This document shows positions 11,441 through 25,449 of a stretch of DNA of 64,000 bases, piece by piece. The translations under genes and the position numbers were made by a program. The notes below the pieces were generated by a model, which worked only from the letters and a program-made list of their open reading frames with translations, made no database searches and had not been told where the DNA came from. Each line of letters opens with the position of its first letter. The first letter of the stretch is position 1. The DNA is from Dichetophora obliterata (taxonomy: Eukaryota > Arthropoda > Insecta > Diptera > Sciomyzidae): assembly GCA_963920525.1 (NCBI GenBank), contig OY986439.1:36621819-36685818 (forward strand), given 5' to 3'.

Positions 11441-11960
11441 ACTATCTGCGACCGGACCAAAGCTAAAATACCCCCACGCACAGTGGCTTTTTTAAATTTT
11501 AGAATGAGATTTGGGTTTTTTTTTAAATTTTATAAAAAAATATTTTTATTCGTCAGATTATCAAACATGTATTATGAATGCGGTATTTAGAACTTGATGT
11601 ATGGTTTTTTTTATTTAATTCGTCAAATTTCAAACTTTTTAACAAAAATAAGCTCAATAAAATCCAAAAAATAGAGTCAAGTTTAAACAATAATAACTTC
11701 GAGCACAAAGTATATTTCAAGGTTTTATTTTTTTGACTTTTTTAATGTCTTAATCTCCGTGTCCAATATCTCTCAAACTGTTCAGCCTGAATGTATGCAC
11801 ATATTAATACATAAAAGGCAAGCATGCTGCTCTGCACACAGTATTTCTCAAATTGCAATTATTTTTTGACAGTTAAGTAATTTTACAAGGCACACTGTTC
11901 TCAAAAATGTTCAGCCTGAAAGTATGCACAAAAATATATTTGATACTTATCAGCGACAAT

Positions 11961-12332
11961 GGCCGCATTCAGCGCAGACAACAGTTGGCAACTGTTGTGT
12001 GAAAATTCGCTGAATGGTCGAATTTTGGGAGCGCTAACTAAAACTTATTAGATAGCGGATGCCTTTTAATCGAGCGAACAAATTCTATGCTACATGAATA
12101 CAACTGTTTGGTTAACTGTCAGATGCTGCTACTGACGCTGTTAAGTTAATAACACAGAAAGGACGCAGCAAATTTAAGTGAGAAACCTTTGCAATTGAAT
12201 TAAATTTACATAAAAATTAAATTGAATCTAACTTCTGACGTGCAGAGAAGCAACACATTCAGAGAAAAACATCGCGCACTAAGGTAGCGCTACCATTGCA
12301 GTTCACAACAATAGTCTGTGCTGAATGCGGCC
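11961..12332 (-). mobile_element. MITE family GGCCGCATTCAGCG, copy 2
   Basis: This 372-bp copy is inverted relative to the one at 679-1052. The two share termini and interior blocks such as AACAGTTGGCAACTGTTGTG and GCTACATGAA. It is inserted in the dispersed repeat downstream of the transporter gene. Confidence 0.8.
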
Positions 12333-12669
12333 CAACTATGCGGATCTAACTACCTCTTTTTTTCATAATTTTATAAAAAAGTTATGACGAATTTAATGAA
12401 GTTCTTTTGAGTCGATTTGAATCGATTCTACCAAAAAATATAATTGTTGCAAAAAATTGCAAAACGACACCTGAGTTACGAGGCCCGTTTGTAAAGTTGT
12501 GTATGAATGATTGTTACCCAACTGGACTTTTTGCACCCTTACCCTAACCCCATTACCCTCTTACCCTTGAACTAATTTTTCAACACTGCTTCAATACGTA
12601 GAGTGGAATGAAAATTTAAATAAAATTTAGTAGAAAATATTTAGCTAATTAAGCATTATTAAAGTCTAA

Positions 12670-13146
12670 GGCCTTTTCCACACTTGGTCAACGCAACTCC
12701 AACTCAAGTTGCTAGCATGTGTATTTATACCGGAACCTTCAGATTAAGCAACTTGCACGCAACAAGTTCTCGACACGTTCTCAACCTGTTCAACGCAACG
12801 CGGCTTTCCGCAATTTTGATCGGCGACTTGTTGCATCAGTTTGTTTGTTTTCTAAATGCAATTATTTGTAGTGCAGTACACTATATATTAATCAAGGTGA
12901 ATAAGTTAATTAATTAGTTCCTTTTTTCATTTATAGAATATAAAAGAAGAAGAAATAGTTTGCAGGATGAATGAGCAAGTGTTAAATATTAAATTAGTGC
13001 AAGAAGTCGAAAAACACGAGTTACATGTTGCATGGCTTTTGAAGCAAGTCTGAAAGCATTCGGTTTAAAGTTGCATTGCTTTTCAACTTTTTCGCTGTTG
13101 CGTTGAAGTTGCGTTGGAATTGCGTTGACCAAGTGTGGAAAAGGCC
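12670..13146. mobile_element. Harbinger-type MITE with TAA duplication
   Basis: The element is 477 bp. Its TIR GGCCTTTTCCACACTTGGTC is perfect at both ends and continues AACGCAA(C/T)TCCAAC. TAA is duplicated at 12667-12669 and 13147-13149. Inner CAACTTG/CAAGTTG and GTTGCG motifs recur. A 3-bp TWA target and GGCC termini fit PIF/Harbinger. No transposase is present. Confidence 0.85.
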
Positions 13147-14504
13147 TAAGGCTATAACTATCATAAAATATCGTACTTCTACCTTTTGTTTCTGTAAAAA
13201 CCTAATGCATCTAGCTGCTAGTAATAAAAACCACTTAATTTGAAAAAAGTCTTAAGAATGAAATTTTGCCCAAAAATGCAGATTTCCAAGCCATTTTGTA
13301 GGTATTTTTAAATTTAAAGAAAAATTAAATAGAATTCATAATTTAAATAAGTTGTGACCTTATTTTGTATTAGCAACAAATTTTTTTAAATTTTTTTTTA
13401 AAATTCGTTAATTTGGTAATATTGTTTTATGGGAGATATATCTCAAAGTTATCCGATTTGAAATATTTTTAGCATAGTTAAATAAACTAAACTTACTGTT
13501 TAAAAACATTAATAAGCTATTTTATGCGGGTTTTTTTTTTAAATAAATATGGTTTGTATAGGAGGTAGGAGATGCAGTTGACCTAGAATTCTAATTTTTT
13601 GTGCTGTTACCTAATTTAGGCGAAAACTTATTTGCACAACATTTCATGGCCATAGCTTTTATAGTTTCTGCGATAATGCAAATGTCATTTTAAAATCGAA
13701 GAAAGCACACTGTGCCACGGCCGTATTTTAGTTTATTTGAATGTTGTATTAGTTTGATGACGTCACTTTTTTAAGGCGCTGTTTTTATCCAAATATTTAA
13801 CGTTTGAAACTCAAAGTCCTTTTTATTTACTAAAGTTTATGTGAACAATATCAAGTTTAAACATTAATTATTTGTTATAATTTTTAAAGGTCTTACTATT
13901 ACGATGACGTCACTTTGTATGGGAGGTGGGCGGAGTTTTCAGTTTTTTTTACCAATTCCCTAGCATCGAGTGCATAGTGAAGACTTAAACTTATTTGCAA
14001 AATGTAAAGCCATTGTACACAATTTTTTGGAATTTAAGGAGATTTTCAGTTTTCATAGAGTGACTTCATTCAACTTTTACAAATTTCATATTAAAAGTCC
14101 ATGTTAAAAGTTTAAGTTTATGTGCAAAATTTGAAGCCATTAGAATAAGTTTTGTCTTATTGAAAGAGATTTTACCGTTTTGGTAAATTCACTTTGTATG
14201 GGAGATAGGCGGGTGATTTCGTCCGATTTGGCTCATTTTCTAACTTGATCTGAGTTTTTTAATATAAAGCTTATATACTGAATTTCGTTGCTGTTATCGG
14301 GATCACAGACGGATATGCAGACAGAACACAGACATGCGTAAATCGACTCAGGAGGTGATGCTGATCAAGAATATATACTTTTCTATACCTGCTGCTTATC
14401 AGAGTTACAAACCGAGTAACCGTTACAAACTTTATATACCCCTTAGGCATTTTTATGTGCTTGGGGTATAAAAATAACACACTATAATCATATAAAAAAA
14501 GTAA

Positions 14505-15720
14505 AAAATTGTTTTTGACTGGGCCGAAGTTAAAATTTCCTCACAGCCGTGTTTAAGTATATTCGAAGTTTTAAAAATTTTATTATTTTGATGATGTCAC
14601 TTTTCATGGGAGGCCGTGATTTTTCTTCATTTATTCCAAAATTAAAACTCACAGTTGAATACGTTGTGAATATCAAAGCTTACGAGCAAAATATTAAGGG
14701 TTTTCATGCAAATGGGCAATACCCTTATAAATGGTATAAACCTTATAAGTTTATCAGCCTTATAAATGAACTGTCAAAATTCGTATGAAAAAGCTTTTGC
14801 ACAAACCAGATAAATTTGCTCTTCGATTTAGGTGAGCAAACGAGGTGGCAAACTTATATGATCAATCAGCTGTTTTCTTTTTTGAAGGAAAAGTTATAAT
14901 TTGAGCAAAACTAATAAAGATTTAATTCTAAAAATTTCAGAAAACAAGCAAACAATCCGCAAAGCGTCCCCGTTTAAATGGAACGCATCGCTGGCAGATC
15001 GCACAGCTGACTTATATGCTGCAAATGCACAATCGACTTTAAGGGCTGTTCATACAACCTGTCTGATAAAAATAACTAATTGCCCAAATTAGAAGCCTGC
15101 CACTTTGCATGAAAACCCTTATTAAGTCGATACACTTATTTTCTTGAATTTATAAAGATTTTGCTATTATAATGACGTCACTTTGTGTAAGAACAAGGTG
15201 GAATTTGTATTTTATTTTACTAAATTTCAAGCTTAGAGTGCATATTAAAGATTAACAGTTATTAGCAAAATTTTAAGGCATTGTATTAATTTTTGTGAAA
15301 CTTAAAGAGATAATACCATTTGTATGGGAGATTGGCGTGATTTTTATGGAAGGTAAATGCGATTTTATGGGAGGTGCAAAATAATTTATATAGGAGTTCT
15401 TTATATGGGAGTAGGCCTGTTTTTTATTCGATTTGGAACATTTCATACTTAGAGCATAAAATTTCAGGTAAAAACAGATGTGCAAAACTTGAAGTTATTA
15501 AATAAATTTTTTTAAATTTTGAGAGATTTTACAGTTTTCATATTTTCGTATGGGAGGTAGGCGAGGTTATTTTATTAAAATATTACAAAATTTTGAATTC
15601 AAAGTGCACACTTGAGATCAAAGCTTATATGCAAAGTTTCAAATTATTAAAGTAATTTTTGTAGACTTTAAAAAGATTTTCAGGATTTTTTAAAAAGGCA
15701 TTTTTTGGATTAATATAAAA
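14505..15720 (+). repeat. Dispersed fly repeat, second copy in this interval
   Basis: It opens with GACTGGGCCGAAGTTAAAAT (about 14519) and carries modules with TGTATGGGAG (15309, 15550) and ATGACGTCACTTTG (15172), separated by AAATTTTAAGCTTAGAGTGCA-like spacers. It is split by the TIR element at 14697-15119. Confidence 0.55.
14697..15119. mobile_element. TIR element AGGGTTTTCATGCAAA inside the dispersed repeat
   Basis: Ends AGGGTTTTCATGCAAATGG and an inverted copy bound 423 bp. TATTA lies directly repeated at 14692-14696 and 15120-15124, a possible 5-bp TSD, although a shorter TA target cannot be excluded in AT-rich DNA. The host repeat reads on from both sides. Confidence 0.65.
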
Positions 15721-16836
15721 ATGTACATAAATATGTTTATGCATAACAAAAAGTTTTTCACTGCATAACTATCGCTAGAACAGGTTTATGAATACGGGGG
15801 ACATTGTGTAAAATTTAAAACTATTACAAAATTTTTTCAATAATGATTTTCAAATCTCCTCTATACGATGTCCGGGTCCTTTAAAGAAAGACATTTTGCA
15901 GTTTGCACCATATCTCTGAATCGAATCGTCTCGATAAAGGCAAGGTATTATCTAATAATTAATCGAAAGATTAATCAACATTAATTTTAACGACAGCCAA
16001 AATTTTATTTTTGTTTCATTGAAGCAAAATTAAAAACTAAACAAAATAATGTTCTATCGAAAAAACGAAAAATATTTATTTCGTTTCGAAGTCAACATTC
16101 CAATCATTGAAATTAACGTTTGTTTCAACCAAAAACATTTCGGTTTTATTGTATCGAAAGCTAAAAACACATTTGGTTGAGAAAATTTTACTTTTTTTAA
16201 CTTGAAACAAAATTTTTATTTTGTGATAATTTCGTTTTTCAACAAAACGATAAATTTTAACGTTTTTAGAAAAGCAAAAATAGTATAAAAATTTATTTTT
16301 CATAATTTGTTTATCCATCCAACCATCATTTTTAAAATTTGTCCAAGTATGCAAACTTGCAGCAAGTGTAAAAGTGATCATTTTGGTGTATATATCGTCC
16401 TTGTCCGATGTACGGTTTGGATTTTTTGTCTAAAAAACGCACCAAAACTTTCAAACCCTTATATATCTGAAACTAATTCGAGTCATACACAATACAATCC
16501 AATTGTCAATTGAGTCCTTCAGTTGTATTGATTCTCAGCCACACCCTGTATAAACTTCATTAAAAGCTTGTCTTCTAACTGTCAAATATTAATTATTAGT
16601 TTAGAATCAACGTCATTTTATTATTGAAAGAAGTTGGCAGGTTCATGCTTTCTCCCATCTCTAGCTGTTGAATGTACGAAAATTATTAAAAGTTGGCATC
16701 TCTTTCATTCGCTGTCAAGCACGTGTTGACAACTGTCACTTCTTGTTGATTCCAGGCAGAACCGTCAATAACTAGCGCCGACTCTTTTTCGTAGTTTCTA
16801 TAAATTTTACATTGCGGCATAAAATAATAATACAAA
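15721..16836. other. Intergenic region upstream of the ESF2/ABT1-type gene
   Basis: AT-rich DNA with many CGAAA/TTTCG steps at 15960-16270 and no recognisable element. The last few hundred bases should hold the promoter of the gene at 16837. No core promoter motif was assigned. Confidence 0.35.
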
Positions 16837-17661
16837 ATGGGTTTTAAACAAAAAAAACTAAAGAAATTAAAGAAAAATTCCACACCAGCTCCAAAAATAC
16901 AGGAAACATCAGAAAACAGTGATCAAGAGATGGTGGAGGACGAAAACCCAAGCCACGATGAAGAAATTGAAACAACAGAGGACAAAGATGCGTTTATCAC
17001 AGATGAAGCCGATGATGGCAATGGCTTGGAACACCACAGAGATGACAGTGATACGGATCTCATGGTATTGAAACCGAAAAAGAAACGCAAGAAGGGAATC
17101 ATCTACGTCTCGAATATACCTAAACATATGAACGTAACACGAATACGTGAGATTCTTGGAGAGTACGGGAAGATTGGACGAGTTTACCTGCAGCCCGAGA
17201 AACTACCAGGAGGTTGTTGTTTTGTCATTCCATTGAAGTGAATATTAATAATTTTTTTTTATACAGGTGCCGACAAAAAGAACAAAAAGAAACGCAAACC
17301 CTTCGCTCGCCACTTCACCGAAGGTTGGGTTGAGTTTGAATCGAAGCGTGTGGCCAAACAAATTGTCGAGCTGCTGAACAACAAACAAATTTCAGCACGA
17401 AAAAAATCGCAATTCTATGACTATTTGTGGAGCATGAAATATCTGCCGCGCTTTAAATGGATGCACTTGACGGAACGCATGAACTATGAGCAGGCGGTTC
17501 ACAAACAGCGTCTTATGACAGAGGTGTCACAAGCGCGCAAGGAGGCAACATTCTTCCAAAACAATCTGGACAAGAGTGAGTTCATCAAGAAGACAGAGAA
17601 AAGAAACAAAGCCAAGGAAGCAAAAGAAAAGGAAGCGGCCGCGAAAGCTAAGGCAACATAA
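16837..17661 (+). CDS. ESF2/ABT1-type nucleolar RRM protein, small-subunit rRNA processing
   Basis: Two exons, 16837-17212 and 17267-17661, join through a 54-bp GT-AG intron after Gly-Gly at about residues 125-126 and give 256 aa. In yeast, Esf2 works in the small-subunit processome and stimulates the helicase Dbp8; the animal homologue is ABT1. Seen here: a Lys-rich start (residues 4-13), an acidic low-complexity stretch (22-75), a KPKKKRKKG nuclear-type basic cluster (79-87), and the RRM with RNP2-like IIYVSNIP (88-95). The family features follow the splice: basic KKKRKPFARHF, then EGWVEF, LLNN and DYLWSMKYLPRFKWMHLTE near residues 137-193. A Lys/Ala/Glu-rich coiled tail (about 225-256) closes the protein. 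The length matches the family. The ATG at 16837 follows ACAAA, a good fly context, and is preceded by an AT-rich leader. AATAAA lies 28 bp after the stop. Symbol left blank because the exact orthologue name was not verified. Confidence 0.93.
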
Positions 17662-17688
17662 ATTAATTCTTTGGCTTTTTTCGGCCAC

Positions 17689-17736
17689 AATAAAAACAAA
17701 CGTCAGCGCCTCCACTGGTTGAAATGTGTAAATAAA
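17689..17736 (+). terminator. Poly(A) signals of the ESF2/ABT1-type gene
   Basis: AATAAA occurs at 17689-17694 and again at 17731-17736, 28 and 70 bp after the stop codon. Either could direct 3' end formation. Confidence 0.6.
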
Positions 17737-17860
17737 AGTCATTGGTTCGTGTATTCAATAGTATAGGTTTGTTTGATTGAAGTATTTGTGATTTAGTGAT
17801 GCCACCCATTATAATAATAAACAACTTGGAGTAGAGCACGAGTTTTAAATATTATTTGTG

Positions 17861-18620
17861 TTTTTTTTTTTTTTTTTTTTAGAAAACGTAGTCTTTATTC
17901 ACCAGTTCATAATTTAACATTTTGTATAAAAGGGTTATATAACTAAATTAAATTCATGAATTATAATTGAATTTTTTTTAAGATTACGTTATAACCTCAG
18001 ACGGATTTAATTCCGTGTATAAGAGGTGTGAAATTAAGAAATAAATTAATAAACACTAAGATATTACTTTCATTTAACATTTTATACTAAAAAGTGTAAG
18101 CTAAGGCTATTATCACAAGTATATGAGATCAAAAATGTATATATATGAATTCAGAATATTATCTAAGGTTTTGTACATAAAATTTCAATTTGTTGCAAAA
18201 GATGTGTAAATTTGGTGACATCTTAATATCTTCAGGTAATGCGTTGTATTGTTTTATAGCGCTGTGCTTCAAGCTCTTAAGTTGTTTTGATGTTCGTGCT
18301 TTTGGTACCTCAAAGTTATGTTTCTGACGCGTGTTGTGTTGATGAATTGTGCTTCTAGTTGTGAGTATGAGTTTGGATTTGAGCATACTATTTTGTACTT
18401 TATGTATGTATTTGCATTTTTCGATTAAAACTAGCTGATTAATGTCCATTTGTTTGGTGCTTTTATATAGTTCTCTAGTAGAGACCGTTGGATTTAAATT
18501 GAATAATATTTTTATTGCTTTATTCATCGCTCTTCCTATCTGCTCTAAGTGAAATTTGCTACATGTTGACAGAACGAAGCAAATTGAGCTGAAGTTATGA
18601 GTTTTTCTTTTCGACCCGTA
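17861..18620 (-). mobile_element. 5'-truncated non-LTR retrotransposon, RT C-terminal end and 3' UTR
   Basis: On the minus strand an open frame ending at 18159 can be read in phase from about 18610. Its C-terminal part carries HNTRQKHNFEVPKARTSK, then WN-like YNALPEDIK and a final FCNKLKFYV, the pattern at the C-terminus of non-LTR reverse transcriptases. Upstream, CSKFHLEQIGRAMNKAIKIL resembles the thumb-region L-x-x-L-Q-N-K/R-A-hydrophobic signature. The catalytic YADD region is absent and a stop and frameshift lie just upstream, so it is a dead copy. The 3' UTR carries AATAAA and ends in an A-tail (T-run at 17861-17880 on the plus strand), as expected of target-primed reverse transcription. 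Confidence 0.75.
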
Positions 18621-19430
18621 ATTTTATCGTGTACGATGTTCTCACTATAAATAACCTGAACAAAATGAGCTTGCAGAAAATATGTTTAGTGTTGGAATTG
18701 GAAATTTTTTAAAATTTTAAAAAAAGGTATTCTGAGAGAAGCTATAATACAAACAACTAAGTTTTTGGACATGTACAACTCAAAAGACAATATTGAAAAA
18801 TATTTTGTTTATTTTTGTGAATATTTTTCCCACTAAATTGTGTCAAAAGAAATGATTTTCAAGAAGCATTTAAGTTCCTTTAGAATAATTTTTTTAAACT
18901 TAAGTCAATTTTTAAAATAGCAACGCGATATGCCACCTTAACCGAAAACAATCAAGAAAAAATGGTGGCCAACAGTGAGATTTGTAAGTAAAAACCACAA
19001 TAGTCCATGTTTCAACTTTAAAACTCCTTAAGATGAACTTTATCTTAAAAATTAAAACTCCCTTTTGCGATTTCCCGGGAAAAATCATTCAGAATTGGGC
19101 TGAATAAGAATTTATTTTTAATAAATAATTCTAAAAAATATTTATCAGTCAAGGCACTATTTCATTCAATGAATTTATAATTAAACCCTTTTCCCCCTTA
19201 AATTTCGTTTTCACAGAGTTGAGCAAAGTTCTAGAAATGATATTATATGTTATGGTTAATATTTTTTGTTCAAGTAATTGATTATTTTAAATTATAAAGT
19301 TTCGTATTGTCGTTTTTATACACCCGTCAATTACATTTTACTATGAATGTGTATAAATATTTAAATATATACAAAACGAACTGGTGGCCTACATGTGTTT
19401 AATTTGTGGACGATTTTTTCCCATCTGCTT
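18621..19430. other. Intergenic AT-rich stretch
   Basis: No gene, RNA or clear repeat was recognised here. Confidence 0.3.
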
Positions 19431-22330
19431 TTAGCCAGGGCTTTGGGACGTAAATCTCATGTCAGGTCTGCATTTAAAAATGCTCAAATATTAAAAAAGA
19501 TAGGCACATTTTACTTTTAGCAACAGTAGTTTTTTTTGAGTTTTTTTGTGAAATGTATGTTTTTAGGGTTTCTAATGCAAATTTAATGGCCGCTCTCATC
19601 TGGTTTAGAAGTTATAGGGGTTCAAAGTTTAAAAAATGGGCGCGAAAAACTTGCTATATTCATTTCTATTTACTTGCTATATCTAGTATTTAAAGAAAGG
19701 CTATGCTATTAGTTATAAAATTACATTAATTGATTTTTAAGATTTAACTCTTTTTATGTACCAACTGTTAAATAAAAGTTTATTTTATTTAATTTGAACT
19801 TTTAGCTTAATATATAATATTTTCGCCTATGGCGCTTATTTCGTTATTCTCAACATTACGTATGTAAACAATTACTTCCAAAAATCTTTACATAATGCAC
19901 GACTTTTTATACAAATTTCCCATATTCCTCTTATTTCATTAACCCTCATGTGTACACAAAAAATTTCCCCCTTTCGTGTATACGAAGGTACCCGGGTACC
20001 TTTATACGATCTGTATGAGAGAAACTGTATGTGAATGAAAAAAATCATGTGTATACGAAAAATTTCCCCTTTCGTGTATACGAAGGTACCCGGGTACCTT
20101 TACACTATCTATATGAAAGAAACTAGATGTGAATGAAAAAATCTAAAGTAACTTTGTAATCCTTCATCCTAATTGCATCAGTACATGATTTTCTAAACGT
20201 AAAAAATCGACAATGACCATAACAGTTCGAATTCGCATGTATTTTACCCGGAGGTACCCGGGTACCTTCGTATAAGACGAAGGGGTAGTACTTAAAAATC
20301 TTTTATAAAAACTTGCCAAAACATTTTCTTTGCAATATAAAAACTTTATTGAATAAAAAAAATTTTAGGAAGGTACTAAAGATTTCAGTATATAGTTCCT
20401 TGGACGAAAGTTACCTTTTTTGCTTTAAAATTGCAAACGGTACCCGGGTACCTTCGTATACACAGGATGGTTAATCTCAACATTACGTTTGAATATAATT
20501 ACTTTGAAACATTTGTAGAAAAAATAGAGCAATTTTAAAAAACACTTCTTATTTTCTAAATAACAATGCTATTTATACATCAGCTTAGGACCAATTCAAG
20601 GACAAACATTTTATATCACAAGAACATCTTCAAACGTAAAATTTTCTTAGTCCACAAAGAGTATATCTTCAAGAGATATGCATGGATTTTCCAGGTTTAT
20701 TCTTTGTTGCATAGATACTTGCATTGACTTTCTTTTGATGCCCATAATTAGTTTTGTTGGAAAATTGAAAAAATCACATGTTTTAAGGCCATTTTTTCTA
20801 ACTTTGGATCCATATAAATTCTGAACGACTTGAGAGTGGCCCTTAATTTTTCACTATTAGCTTTTTTAGTTCCAAATACACATTTAAAAATAATAAAATT
20901 TTTGCTAAAGATTAAATATTTCAGATTTTTTTCTAACCTTGGACCCCTATAACTTTTAAACGACTTGAGAAAGGCCGTTAATTTTTTTACTATTAGCTTT
21001 TTTAGCTTTATATACACATTTTTTAAAAAAATATATTAAAAGACTATTGCTGATAAAGGTAAATGTTCCAAAAGATAAAAATCGACGCGATTACTTCGTA
21101 AAAGGGGAACTTAGCTTCAACACACTGAAAAATTTGGGCATATTTCACCTTTAGCTAAAATGAATTTTTCACATTCTTTTCGTGGAACATATGTATTAAG
21201 GCCTTCTAATTCCAAATCTGAAAAAATTAATGGTCGCTCTCTATTAAAAAATTAATATGGCTAAAAACTTGCTATATATAAACAAAACTAAGAAAGTCTA
21301 TTCTATTACCTATTCAATAAGCTATTAACCATAAAATTCCATTAATTACTTTCTAAGATATAACTCTTTTTATGTACCAATTATTTTGAATCAAAATTTT
21401 AGGTGCATTTCAGATTCAAATAAAAACGACAAAAATTAATTATATGAATTCGAATGTAAAACCGACAAAAATTAATTCTATGAATTTGAATGTAGAAATT
21501 TAAGTATAATTTAAAAGACAAGAAAAATTTTTATTTAAAATCGCCGCAATTTTAAATAATAATTTTTCGCCTGAGGCGCTTTCTTTAACCATCGTTAATG
21601 TTACTATATAATTTACTATGTAAATATTTAAAAAAAATTTTATTAAAAATCGAGCCATTTTTTATTAGAGCGCCTTATTTATTCACCGTTTATTTAACAG
21701 TTCCTAAATATTTCAAAAATTCTTAAAAAATTAATATTTTATGGCTTTTAACTGTTTAACTTGCTCTGTAAATGTTTTAAAAATATCTCGAGTGTGGCCC
21801 TCTTTTCCTCAATCGTTCATGTCATTATTTAACTTACTTTGTAAATATTCCAGGTATGTTTCATCGTATATGAAACTAGTTATACCTTAGTTACTTAAAT
21901 TGCAATTTTTTTTTATATAATGTGGACTTCTAGCTTAATAGTGTTTTGCATTTGTACGGAATATTGTTTTTAACACTACAAAACGAAAATATTTAAGTGT
22001 AAAAGAAGTTATATCTTCGAAAGGTATCCATGGATTTTAATGTTTGATACCTCGTTGAATAGGTGCTCGTATTACCTTTTTTATACCCATAATGCTTACT
22101 TTTCTAGGAAAATTTAAAAATTACAGCATTTTTTAAAGCAATTTTTCTTAACTTTGGACCCCTATAACTTTTAAACGTCTTGAGAGCGACCTCTAATTTT
22201 TTCACTATGTACTCTTTTAGCTCCAAAGCCATATCTTGAAAAAAAATTGAAAAATACCATTTTAGCTAAAAGTAAAATTTTCCAAAATTTGCACTGAGTT
22301 TTCAAACTTTCGTGAATTTTATCTCCTAGA
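19430..22330. repeat. Degenerate repeated segments (CTAACTTTGGACCCCTATAA type)
   Basis: Blocks resembling TAACTTTGGACCCCTATAAC, followed by TTTTAAACGACTTGAGA and a TAATTTTTTCACTA tail, recur near 20800, 20935 and 22145. A weaker version with GGTTTAGAAGTTATAGGGGT lies near 19600. Two TTTCGCCT(A/G)(T/A)GGCGCTT blocks occur at 19832 and 21568. This looks like an old, internally duplicated repeat rather than genes. The piggyBac-type MITE at 19943-20470 lies inside. Confidence 0.5.
19943..20470. mobile_element. piggyBac-type MITE with GGTACCCGGGTACC palindromes
   Basis: TTAA flanks both ends (19939-19942, 20471-20474). The termini are CCCTCATGTGTACAC and, inverted, CCATCCTGTGTATACGAAGG. A TTAA target and CC-rich ends fit piggyBac. 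The interior carries the perfect palindrome GGTACCCGGGTACC at 19987, 20085, 20253 and 20439, usually with GTATACGAA beside it. The first two lie in a direct duplication of about 98 bp. No transposase is present. Confidence 0.75.
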
Positions 22331-23915
<1,585 letters not shown>

Positions 23916-25112
23916 TAGGAACAAAGGTGGTATAGCTTTGCGTTAGCAGATATTCTGAATTTTAATTACAACTGAATAAAGACAAGAATCCATTCAATGA
24001 ATTCAAAATTAATGGAGGTTTTAGGCAAAAGCGGTTAAAATTAAGGCATATTTCGAAGTGTTTTCCTTGAAAAGTATATAACATATACAAAAAGTTTCAT
24101 TTGCATGTTTCTTTTACATCATCAGTATAAGTACAAAATTTATTTTTTAAAACACATTTTTATATATGTATAAAGATGGCGCTGAAGTTAGTGTGTTTAA
24201 AAAAAGGAGAAAATTGGGCCACATCAAAACTTGGCTCCAGATCATCTAATAACATAGAACAAAAATGTATTCGAAAACAGACCCTTGAATGCACATCTTT
24301 TACTAAAATGAAATGAAAGTATGCAAAATTAAGAAAATTCTTTAGCGTGGAAAAAGTTTTAAAAAGCACGTTATTTTTTTCACCATATTGTTGCGTGTAA
24401 ACACTAGACAAATTTTTCAAAGACTTTTTTTGTTAAAAGATGTGTAGAAATGCATTAGAAACAGATTAAAATAAAAATGAATTTTTTTTTCAATCCCTTG
24501 AAGCAATTTCTAACCTTTGGCAAGGTCAAACCTTTGTTTTTTAAACCCTCTAAATAGTTTTATCATTAAAACCATAAAAAACACAAATTGGATTTTAGTC
24601 CGGTTGATTTTTTCTTATAAAATAGGCCAACAATTTTTTTTTGGCTTTTCTTCGGCTTAAAATCGAAAATCCAACTAACTTTAATGTCAAATATCCCCCT
24701 AAATGTTTTTTATCATGTTGGTTCATATTTTTTTCTTAGAACCAAACGATTTGATTTTTAAAAAAGCGTTGCAAAATAAAAATAACAATGACTTTTTCTG
24801 ACGTGTCCAATATATTGGGCAAATGCACTGAAAGGGTAAGGTATAATATACGTGTAATTTTTATTTTTTTATGTGTTCCTTCCCAGTGGGCATTTTACCA
24901 GCGATACGCAAAATAAAGCATGCTAGTATGCAGCGACTTTACTTGCTCGCTGTATTAATGAGTGGCTTCTGTAAGGCCTACCTTTTGAAGGTTTGGAGTC
25001 TTTCCATATTATTTTATGTGAAAAAATTTAAAAATATTTGGAAAAAATTATAAATAATCAGATCAATTAAAAAAAATCAAAACTTAAAAAAAAACAAATA
25101 AAATTTTTTTTG

Positions 25113-25335
25113 TCCGAGTTGGGTCTCGAACCCAGCTCCGAAATCTAATGCTATATTCACACTGAGAGCTAAATGTACAATTACGAAATCCTCATTTACG
25201 AACGGCCCTTTACTCGTTGTAGGATACTTGTTGTTTATGTATAGTAAATGCTTTAAATGCGCATTTAGCTCTCAGTGTGAATTTAGCATAACACATTACA
25301 TATCACTTATATGAAAACTTTTATATGGAAAAATT
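25113..25335 (-). other. tRNA-like sequence split by a MITE
   Basis: On the minus strand the 3' half reads TTTCGGAGCTGGGTTCGAGA, then CCCAACTCGGACAAAAAAA, with a T-arm (CTGGG TTCGAGA CCCAA) and an A-run. It resembles the tRNA-like piece at 25450-25521. The 5' part is interrupted by the 140-bp element at 25149-25288. It is a tRNA-derived remnant, not a working gene. Confidence 0.4.
25149..25288. mobile_element. Harbinger-type MITE with TAA duplication
   Basis: The element is 140 bp. Ends TGCTATATTCACACTGAGAG and, inverted, TGCTAAATTCACACTGAGAG pair over about 27 bp. TAA flanks both sides in direct orientation (25146-25148, 25289-25291). Confidence 0.8.
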
Positions 25336-25449
25336 CTAAGTATTTTCTTTTATTTTTGTATGAAGAAATTTTTGTATGAAGAAAAGAGAACAGAAAAATT
25401 TGTAAAAAATTTAGATTTAAGAAAATACAAAAAAATAATAAATTTTTTT

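Larger units (their letters stand above)
11440..14476 (+). repeat. Dispersed fly repeat (CCCATACAAAGTG family), broken copies
   Basis: Fragments share the hallmarks of a family seen five times in this window: an opening like CCAAAGCTAAAATACCCCCA (11460), modules with GACGTCACTTTGTATGGGAG near 13740, 13910 and 14195, and an end with CACAGACGGATATGCAGACA and GACTCAGGAGGTGATGCTGA running to CTTGGGGTATAAAA at 14476. It is interrupted by elements at 11961-12332 and 12670-13146. Stretches at 12333-12669 and 13148-13560 hold no recognisable unit. I saw no open reading frame of note. Confidence 0.55.

Noticed and set aside
12534..12575. CCCTTACCCTAACCCC stretch as a telomere-like repeat
   Set aside because: The units are irregular and few, and higher flies lack simple telomerase-type repeats.
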